From assembly GCA_945869755.1 (NCBI GenBank), contig CAMBPW010000062.1:1-6014 (forward strand): a stretch of 6,014 nt of DNA, read 5' to 3'. The translations under genes were made by a program, and so were the position numbers. Shown one piece after another: positions 1 through 4,229 of this stretch. Numbering within the stretch: the stretch's first letter is position 1; each line of letters starts with the position of its first letter. This DNA comes from an uncultured Gemella sp. Lineage in GTDB: Bacteria > Bacillota > Bacilli > Staphylococcales > Gemellaceae. The notes beneath the pieces are model-generated. The model had not been told where the DNA came from. It saw only the letters and a program-made list of their open reading frames with translations, and searched no databases.

Positions 1-155
1 GATTGTTCTCCTAAAACCCATCTAACTGCGTCAATAATATTACTTTTTCCAGAACCATTAGGACCTACTATTCCTATTAAATTACTATCAATTTTAAAAG
101 TAGATTTTGATTGAAACGATTTGAATCCTTGCAATTCAATTTGTTTTAGCTTCAT
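1..155 (-). CDS. smc: Chromosome segregation protein SMC, N-terminal fragment (runs off the left edge)
   Basis: SMC is the ATPase subunit of the bacterial condensin that compacts and helps separate sister chromosomes. Only the first 51 codons are visible. They open MKLKQIELQGFKSF, the usual SMC start, followed by a Walker A loop GPNGSGKS at residues 31-38 and then NIIDAVRWVLGEQ, which is near-invariant in bacterial SMC head domains. The ATG at 155-153 is preceded by AGGAG (168-164) with 8 nt spacing. That site overlaps the TAG stop of rnc, so the two genes are 11 nt apart and almost certainly cotranscribed. An rnc-smc pair is common in Bacilli. The coiled coil, hinge and C-terminal ATPase half lie outside the window. 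A short RecN or RecF fragment could share the Walker A, but the GFKSF and DAVRWVLGEQ segments are specific to SMC. Confidence 0.95.
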   Translation of the reverse strand, partial: MKLKQIELQGFKSFQSKSTFKIDSNLIGIVGPNGSGKSNIIDAVRWVLGEQ

Positions 156-166
156 TGTAAAATCTC

Positions 167-871
167 CTAAAAATATTTTAAACTTGTTAATGCTTCTTTA
201 GCTGAAAGTTGTTCAGATTCTTTTTTTGTTTTCGCTATTCCAGAACCAATTTTTTTATTCCCTACAATTACACAACTTTCAAATGTTTTATCGTGTGCAG
301 GTCCTGTAGAAGAAATTAATTCATAACTGATTTCTCCTAATTTTTCTTTATATACAAACTCTTGTAATATAGTTTTGTAATCAACAAATAAAAAATCATC
401 ATTATTAGAAATTTCTAAAAATAAAGTTTGATCTAAAAATGATTTTACACCTGCTATTCCTTTATCTAAATACAAAGCACCGATAAATGCTTCAAAAATA
501 TCAGCTAATAATGCTCCTCTATTTCTTCCGCCAGATTTTTCTTCACCTTTTCCTAAACAAATATATTTGTCGAACTGTAAATTTTTAGTATATTTTACTA
601 AAGTAGGTTCACAAACAGTGGAAGCTCTTAATTTTGTTAGTTCTCCTTCTGGCATATTAGGAAATTTATTATACAAATATTCACTAACAGTTAATTCTAA
701 AACTGCATCTCCTAAATATTCAAGCCTTTCATAATGTTCATGTTTTTTTAAAATATTTTGTTCATTAATAAACGAAGAATGAGTAAATGCCATAGTATAA
801 TTTTTATTAACTACTATATTTAATTTATATTGTTCATTTAGAATATTAAATAAATGTTCTATATTATTCAT
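167..871 (-). CDS. rnc: Ribonuclease III
   Basis: RNase III is a Mg-dependent endonuclease that cuts double-stranded RNA, including the stems that release 16S and 23S rRNA precursors, the signal recognition particle RNA precursor and some antisense duplexes. The protein is 234 residues, a normal length. The N-terminal endonuclease domain carries the signature ERLEYLGDAVLEL, with acidic residues E48, E51 and D55. It is followed by MPEGELTKLRA (about 73-83) and LLADIFEAFIGALYLDKG, with D124 and E127. The metal-binding acidic set is therefore complete. A C-terminal double-stranded RNA binding domain spans about 164-232 (GPAHDKTF, then GIAKTKKESEQLSAKEAL). The ATG at 871-869 has AAGGAG (886-881) 9 nt upstream. 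The gene is first in an rnc-smc unit, and its TAG stop is shared with the smc ribosome binding site. RNase III often controls its own mRNA; no obvious leader hairpin is seen between the proposed start point and the ATG. Confidence 0.97.
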   Translation of the reverse strand: MNNIEHLFNILNEQYKLNIVVNKNYTMAFTHSSFINEQNILKKHEHYERLEYLGDAVLELTVSEYLYNKFPNMPEGELTKLRASTVCEPTLVKYTKNLQFDKYICLGKGEEKSGGRNRGALLADIFEAFIGALYLDKGIAGVKSFLDQTLFLEISNNDDFLFVDYKTILQEFVYKEKLGEISYELISSTGPAHDKTFESCVIVGNKKIGSGIAKTKKESEQLSAKEALTSLKYF

Positions 872-903
872 ACTCTAATACTCCTTAATTATTTTACTTT
901 AAA

Positions 904-932
904 AGTATATCATAAAGTAATAATATTTGCGA
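904..932 (-). promoter_or_regulatory. Putative sigma-A promoter of rnc-smc
   Basis: On the minus strand a -10 box TATACT (909-904) matches 5 of 6 consensus bases. It is preceded 17 bp upstream by a poor -35, TCGCAA (932-927, 3 of 6). The -10 lies 32 bp before the rnc ATG, which leaves a short leader. The call rests mainly on the -10 and on the terminator further upstream (1018-1050), which implies that rnc needs its own promoter. Confidence 0.5.
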
Positions 933-992
933 TATTAAATATTTAATTAATAGATTTTCGATTAATTTTTATTGTTAATAGCAAATATTATT
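919..992. repeat. 12-bp perfect inverted repeat upstream of rnc
   Basis: AATAATATTTGC (919-930) and GCAAATATTATT (981-992) are exact reverse complements separated by 50 bp. The rnc-proximal arm overlaps the -35 and spacer of the proposed rnc promoter. Inside it, AATTAAT and ATTAATT flank AGATTTTCG, so the whole block could fold as a nested stem. In DNA this AT-rich, a 12-bp match over this distance could be chance, and no binding protein can be named. Confidence 0.35.
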
Positions 993-1017
993 TTTTTATT
1001 TTAATATTAAATTTAAG

Positions 1018-1050
1018 AAAAAAGAATGTATCAAACAAAGATACATTCTT
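1018..1050 (-). terminator. Rho-independent terminator of the Rrf2-family gene
   Basis: An 11-bp perfect stem, AAGAATGTATC / GATACATTCTT (1022-1032 and 1040-1050), has a 7-nt loop. Read on the minus strand it runs straight into T residues (1021-1018, six Ts in a row counting the end of the stem). It starts 11 nt after the Rrf2 stop codon. The plus-strand side is also T-rich (CTTTTT at 1051-1056), so it could work both ways, but no plus-strand gene ends here. Confidence 0.85.
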
Positions 1051-1060
1051 CTTTTTAAAT

Positions 1061-1567
1061 TTATTTTTTTAAATTTAATTCTTTATAAACTCTTTCAAAT
1101 TCTTTTTCCCAATTATTCCAATCTAATCTTACGTTAGCAGAACTTTTAAGAATTTCTTTAGCTATATCTTCTATAGTTACAGCTTCTAATGCCTTTTTTA
1201 AAGATATATTTATTGAGTCTATTCTTTTTAAATACTCATTATATCTACTTTCTATATGTTTTGCACCTTTAAAAATTTTAGAAATGTAGTCTGTATTTAA
1301 TACAAATAAATCTACTTTTCCATTTATAGCTTTATAAATATCATAAAATGACACTTTTTTATTACAATATTTATATCCGCCACCTACACCTGTGTTAGCC
1401 TTAACTAGGCCATTAACTACAAGTTTTCTCATTATTTTTTTTAAATATGTAGGAGAAATATCTAATCGTTCACTTATTTCTTTTGAATTCAAATATATTC
1501 TTCTATCTTGTAAATATAACATAAGCATTATAAAAGTTGCTTGTTCCGTACTTTTTGTTAAATGCAT
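1061..1567 (-). CDS. Rrf2-family winged-helix transcriptional regulator without Fe-S cysteines
   Basis: This is a 168-residue DNA-binding regulator, probably cytoplasmic and dimeric. The N-terminal half is typical Rrf2: a helix-turn-helix at about 26-54 (NSKEISERLDISPTYLKKIM, then RKLVVNGLV) and a wing GVGGGYKY at 60-67, then FYDIYKAINGKVDLF, matching the family's dimer-helix lead-in. Fe-S members such as IscR and NsrR carry three cysteines near positions 92-104. Here that stretch reads TDYISKIFKGAKH, and the only cysteine in the protein is C68, so a cluster bound in the usual way is unlikely. The C-terminal tail after about 130 has no motif I recognise. The ATG (1567-1565) has AGGAG (1578-1574) 6 nt upstream. 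The gene follows rlmL by 69 bp, has its own strong promoter with a palindrome in the spacer, and is closed by a terminator. Autoregulation is likely; the signal and target genes cannot be read from the window. Confidence 0.9.
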   Translation of the reverse strand: MHLTKSTEQATFIMLMLYLQDRRIYLNSKEISERLDISPTYLKKIMRKLVVNGLVKANTGVGGGYKYCNKKVSFYDIYKAINGKVDLFVLNTDYISKIFKGAKHIESRYNEYLKRIDSINISLKKALEAVTIEDIAKEILKSSANVRLDWNNWEKEFERVYKELNLKK

Positions 1568-1602
1568 AACAATCTCCTATTTTTCTATAATACATTAATG
1601 TT

Positions 1603-1631
1603 ATTTTATTTTAGTTAACTAAATTTGTCAA
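1603..1631 (-). promoter_or_regulatory. Strong sigma-A promoter of the Rrf2-family gene
   Basis: A perfect -35 TTGACA (1631-1626) and a 5-of-6 -10 TAAAAT (1608-1603) are separated by exactly 17 bp on the minus strand, about 35 bp before the ATG. The -35 begins only 5 nt past the rlmL stop codon, so the regulator can be transcribed independently of rlmL. Confidence 0.8.
1610..1623. promoter_or_regulatory. Palindromic candidate operator in the Rrf2 promoter spacer
   Basis: TTTAGTTAACTAAA is a perfect 14-bp palindrome centred at 1616/1617. It fills nearly the whole spacer (1609-1625) between the -35 and -10 boxes. A dimeric repressor bound here would block RNA polymerase. The Rrf2 protein encoded just downstream is the obvious candidate by position, but MarR-type and other dimeric regulators bind similar sequences, so the partner is an inference. 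Confidence 0.6.
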
Positions 1632-1636
1632 CAATT

Positions 1637-2773
1637 TTAATTACTATTTACTAATCTTTCTCCCCAGTATTGATAATATGTACATTCTATAGAACCATTA
1701 AATAATTTTCTTCTTTTTGTCGCTTTTTTACCATAAATGTGTTCAAACATTTTGTATGATGTTAATAAATATAACGACCAATATTTTTTATCTTTTAATG
1801 CTTCGCCTAAAAATTTATACATCTTCTCTACTTCTTGCTTTTCTCCAATACGTTCTCCATACGGCGGGTTTGCTATTATACATCCAGTTTCTTTTTTTGC
1901 AACAAAATCATAAACTGTCATTTGTTTAAATTCTATTACTCCAGAAAGCCCTATTTCTTCTGCATTATTTTGTGCAGTTTCAATCATTTTAGGATCAATA
2001 TCAGAACCATAAAGTTCTAATTCTTTGTCATAATCTATTAATTCTTCTGCTTTGTTTCTTTCTTCTTCTACTAATTTTTTTGGTATCCAATGCCATTTTT
2101 CAAAATCGAATTTTCTATTTATTCCAGGAGCTATATTTTGTGCAATCATCGCAGCTTCTATTAACAGCGTTCCAGATCCGCAGAATAGATCATAAAATGG
2201 AGTTTCTCCAGTCCAATTTGTTAATTTTACCATTGCGGCTGCCATAGTTTCTTTTAATGGTGCTGTTCCTTGTTTTGTTCTATATCCTCTTTTATGTAAT
2301 CCATCTCCTGATGTATCTAGAAGTATTGTTGCTTCATCATTTAACATTATTATTTCTAATCTGTATCTCGCTCCAGTTTCTTTTAACCACCCAGTTACAC
2401 CATAGCTTTTTTTCATTTTTTCAACAATAGCTTTTTTTACTATTGATTGACAATCTGAAACACTAAATAATTTTGATTTATGACTTCTTCCGTCAACTGG
2501 AAAATTTGCATCTTCTGGCAAAAATTTATCCCATTCTATAGCTTTTGTTTTTTCAAATAATTCTTCAAATGTATATGCCGGAAATTTTGCTACAACAATT
2601 TTTACTCTATCTGCACATCTCAACCATAAATTTGAACGTACAATTGCTCTCTTATCTCCAGAATAATATATTCTTCCATTTTCTACTTTTGTTTCGTAAC
2701 CTAATTCTTGAACTTCTTTTGCTACAATTGATTCAAGACCCATAGGTGATGTCGCTACTAAATTATATTGCAT
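1637..2773 (-). CDS. THUMP-domain RNA guanine-N2 methyltransferase (RlmL/YpsC type)
   Basis: This SAM-dependent class I RNA methyltransferase is 378 residues long. It matches the stand-alone YpsC-type proteins of Gram-positive bacteria, which correspond to the RlmL half of E. coli RlmKL (m2G2445 of 23S rRNA). The N-terminus (MQYNLVATSPMGLESIVAKEV) and a THUMP domain at about 45-155 give RNA binding. LFSVSDCQSIVKKAI (102-116) and LLDTSGDGLHKRGYR (151-165) are characteristic of this family. The methyltransferase fold has the SAM loop DLFCGSGTLLIEAAMIA (195-211), the acidic ribose contact GSDIDPKMIETAQNNA (256-271) and the catalytic NPPYGERIG (302-310). The start is the ATG at 2773-2771, with AGGAG (2785-2781) 7 nt upstream; an upstream in-frame TTG would swallow that site. 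The gene lies just after the rnpB terminator, and rnpB-ypsC adjacency is also known in B. subtilis. No convincing promoter is visible in the 41-bp gap. The exact rRNA position modified is inferred from the family. Confidence 0.93.
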   Translation of the reverse strand: MQYNLVATSPMGLESIVAKEVQELGYETKVENGRIYYSGDKRAIVRSNLWLRCADRVKIVVAKFPAYTFEELFEKTKAIEWDKFLPEDANFPVDGRSHKSKLFSVSDCQSIVKKAIVEKMKKSYGVTGWLKETGARYRLEIIMLNDEATILLDTSGDGLHKRGYRTKQGTAPLKETMAAAMVKLTNWTGETPFYDLFCGSGTLLIEAAMIAQNIAPGINRKFDFEKWHWIPKKLVEEERNKAEELIDYDKELELYGSDIDPKMIETAQNNAEEIGLSGVIEFKQMTVYDFVAKKETGCIIANPPYGERIGEKQEVEKMYKFLGEALKDKKYWSLYLLTSYKMFEHIYGKKATKRRKLFNGSIECTYYQYWGERLVNSN

Positions 2774-2813
2774 TTTCTTTCTCCTATAATTTTTTACATA
2801 TAGTCTAATTATC

Positions 2814-2839
2814 AAAATAAAAAGGCTCTTCTGAGCCTT
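2814..2839 (-). terminator. Rho-independent terminator of rnpB
   Basis: A 7-bp GC-rich perfect stem, AAGGCTC / GAGCCTT (2833-2839 with 2822-2828), closes a 4-nt loop. On the minus strand it is followed by TTT, A, TTTT (2821-2814). It sits only a few bases past the 3' end of the RNase P RNA. Some read-through may feed rlmL, whose start codon lies 41 bp further on. Confidence 0.88.
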
Positions 2840-2843
2840 GCTA

Positions 2844-3238
2844 GTTATTTACTTTATCATAAGCCATATTCTGTATCTATTCTTACTATAACGAGCAACT
2901 AGAACTCTTGTAAAAATAGTTGTAATCATCTGTCTAGATAAATATTATCTCCTATTTCTATATTCATTTCTACGAAATAAGTGCTTCTACCAAAATTTGA
3001 ATTGCTCGCTCGTGGGGTTTACCGCGTTCCACTTTTTATATTTCTATAAAAACTACGTCACTGTGGCACTTTCAAGATATATTTTACCATATACTTCGTA
3101 CTTAGGTAAAATTGTCTGCCGTTACTTTTTTAAGTACCTAAACTTATTTTTTAGTTTAGCACGAACACTACTGACATCTCAGTCAGTGCGAGTATGGACT
3201 TTCCTCACCTTTCAGTGCGATTACATCAAAAGTAAATC
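2844..3238 (-). ncRNA. rnpB: RNase P RNA, bacterial type B
   Basis: This is the catalytic RNA of ribonuclease P, which with the RnpA protein removes 5' leaders from pre-tRNA. Read on the minus strand it contains the conserved core pieces in order: GAGGAAAGTCC (3206-3196), GTGCCACAGTGACG, GGAACGCGG then GGTAAACCCC (3023-3014), GAGCGAG, TTTTGGTAG, AGACAGATGATTAC and ACAGAATATGGCTTAT (2874-2859). The order and wording follow B. subtilis type B RNA. The ends pair as helix P1: ATTTACTTT (3237-3229) with AAAGTAAAT (2855-2847), 9 bp without mismatch. Stem P12 is TTTTTATA / TATAAAAA closed by a GAAA tetraloop (3033-3052). The length of about 395 nt is close to the usual 400. The 5' end is placed 7 nt after the -10 box; the 3' end is uncertain by several bases and was placed between P1 and the terminator. 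This RNA accounts for nearly all of the gap between rlmL and rpoZ. Confidence 0.96.
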
Positions 3239-3244
3239 TTATTC

Positions 3245-3273
3245 ATTATAACATATAACCCATTATTTTAAAA
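3245..3273 (-). promoter_or_regulatory. rnpB promoter with extended -10, overlapping the 3' end of rpoZ
   Basis: On the minus strand, TGTTATAAT gives a perfect -10 TATAAT (3250-3245) with a TGn extension. A weak -35, TTTTAA (3273-3268, 3 of 6), lies 17 bp upstream. The predicted start is G3238, exactly one base before the P1 helix. The -35 lies within the last codons of rpoZ (stop 3265-3263). Confidence 0.75.
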
Positions 3274-3457
3274 CATTTATTTTCCCGGCAGCAATTTCTT
3301 CTAATGCTTTACCTACTTCTTTGTGGGAATTATATTTTTCTAATTTTTCACTTTCTGGATTAGCAAATAACTCTCTCGCTCTTTTACTTGCAAGTGATAC
3401 TAACATATATTTTGAATTTACTTGTTCTTTAAGAACATCTAATTTTGGATATAACAT
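3263..3457 (-). CDS. rpoZ: RNA polymerase omega subunit
   Basis: Omega is a small accessory subunit that binds the beta' chain and helps assemble and stabilise RNA polymerase. The 64-residue protein matches the short Bacilli form. It starts MLYPKLDVLKEQVNSKY, carries the conserved LASKRAREL (22-30) and ends VGKALEEIAAGKI (48-60). The ATG (3457-3455) has AGGAG (3468-3464) 6 nt upstream, and this site overlaps the TAG stop of gmk, so translation of the two genes is probably linked. The gmk-rpoZ pair is conserved in Bacilli, where it is commonly followed by coaBC and priA. Here rnpB follows instead, with its promoter inside the end of rpoZ and no terminator between them. Confidence 0.96.
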   Translation of the reverse strand: MLYPKLDVLKEQVNSKYMLVSLASKRARELFANPESEKLEKYNSHKEVGKALEEIAAGKINVLK

Positions 3458-3466
3458 AATTTTCTC

Positions 3467-4093
3467 CTATACTTCTTCTAGTTCTAATTCTAATAACGCT
3501 CTACGGTATTTCATTTCTACACGCTCACGTTTCAAATGTTCACTTTTTATAATAGCTTTTATTCTTTCAACGGCTAACTCAACTTCATCATTTTCAACAA
3601 CATAATCGTATAAATACATCATTTGAATTTCTTTTCTAGCTTTTTTGATTCTTTCCTTAATTACTTCATCACTTTCTGTTCCACGACCTTTTAGTCTATT
3701 TTCTAAATCTAAAATGCTTGGTGGTGCTAAAAATATAAATAGCGCATCAGGTATTTTATTTTTAACTTGTTCTGCTCCTTGAACTTCTATTTCAAGAAAA
3801 ATATCTTTCCCTTTATCCATAGTTTCACGGACATATTTTACTGGCGTTCCGTAATAATTATCAACATATTTTGCATATTCTAAAAGTTCACCTTGCTCTA
3901 TTAATTTTTCAAACTCCTCTTTCGTTTTGAAAAAATAATCGACACCCTCTTGTTCGCCAACTCTTTTAGAACGTGATGTCATCGAAATAGAATATTCAAA
4001 ATCTACACTATTTTCAAATATTGCTTTTCTAACAGTACCTTTCCCTACACCAGAAGGTCCTGATAAAACAATTAGTAGTCCTTTCTCTGTCAT
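3467..4093 (-). CDS. gmk: Guanylate kinase
   Basis: Guanylate kinase phosphorylates GMP (and dGMP) to GDP with ATP in the cytoplasm, an essential step for GTP and (p)ppGpp supply. The protein is 208 residues, the usual length. It has the P-loop GPSGVGKGT (12-20), the GMP-binding signature TSRSKRVGE (39-47) followed by VDYFF (51-55), NYYGTP (79-84), FLEIEVQGAEQVK (99-111) and the lid segment LKGRGTES (134-141). The ATG (4093-4091) is preceded by AAGGG (4108-4104) at 10 nt, a weaker and more distant site than those of its neighbours. The gene heads a leftward unit with rpoZ. The 136-bp gap to the divergent rqcH must hold promoters for both. In B. subtilis gmk also lies close to the rqcH homologue yloA. 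Confidence 0.97.
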   Translation of the reverse strand: MTEKGLLIVLSGPSGVGKGTVRKAIFENSVDFEYSISMTSRSKRVGEQEGVDYFFKTKEEFEKLIEQGELLEYAKYVDNYYGTPVKYVRETMDKGKDIFLEIEVQGAEQVKNKIPDALFIFLAPPSILDLENRLKGRGTESDEVIKERIKKARKEIQMMYLYDYVVENDEVELAVERIKAIIKSEHLKRERVEMKYRRALLELELEEV

Positions 4094-4120
4094 TATTTTT
4101 TAACCCTTTTGAAAAAATTT

Positions 4121-4150
4121 ATTTAACATATATAATAACATAAATTTCAA
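4121..4150 (-). promoter_or_regulatory. Possible gmk-rpoZ promoter
   Basis: On the minus strand TTGAAA (4150-4145, 5 of 6) is followed after 18 bp by TTAAAT (4126-4121, 4 of 6), about 28 bp before the gmk ATG. A perfect TATAAT (4168-4163) lies further upstream but has no recognisable -35. Either could be used; the region is so AT-rich that neither can be called firmly. Confidence 0.35.
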
Positions 4151-4168
4151 AAAAATGAAACTATTATA

Positions 4169-4197
4169 TACACTAAAATTTTCATATATGATAAAAT
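4169..4197 (+). promoter_or_regulatory. Possible rqcH promoter with extended -10
   Basis: TGATAAAAT (4189-4197) is a TGn-extended -10 with hexamer TAAAAT (5 of 6), 32 bp before the rqcH ATG. The -35 position at 17 bp spacing (4169-4174, TACACT) matches only 3 of 6, so the extended -10 would have to carry recognition. It lies back to back with the gmk promoter candidates. Confidence 0.45.
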
Positions 4198-4229
4198 ATT
4201 TTGAGAACTAAAAATGAATGGAGAAAAAT

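Noticed and set aside
1392..1598. Plus-strand reading frame opposite the Rrf2 gene, and similar frames opposite rlmL and gmk
   Set aside because: These are complementary shadows of clear minus-strand genes, with Leu/Ile/Phe/Ser-rich compositions and no ribosome binding sites.
2774..2815. Upstream in-frame TTG start giving a 14-residue longer RlmL-like protein
   Set aside because: The extension runs through the AGGAG ribosome binding site at 2785-2781, and the family N-terminus begins at MQYNLVATSPMG, so the ATG at 2773 is preferred.
2997..3251. 84-residue plus-strand reading frame
   Set aside because: It is antisense to the conserved core of the RNase P RNA, starts with TTG without a ribosome binding site, and has no protein-like motif.
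4145..4160. Inverted repeat TTTCA/TGAAA near the gmk promoter as an operator
   Set aside because: The arms are only 5 bp in very AT-rich DNA, which is expected by chance.
4218..4229. Upstream in-frame ATG for rqcH (MEKN extension)
   Set aside because: It overlaps the GGAG site that serves the ATG at 4230, and the family starts M-x-FDGFF.
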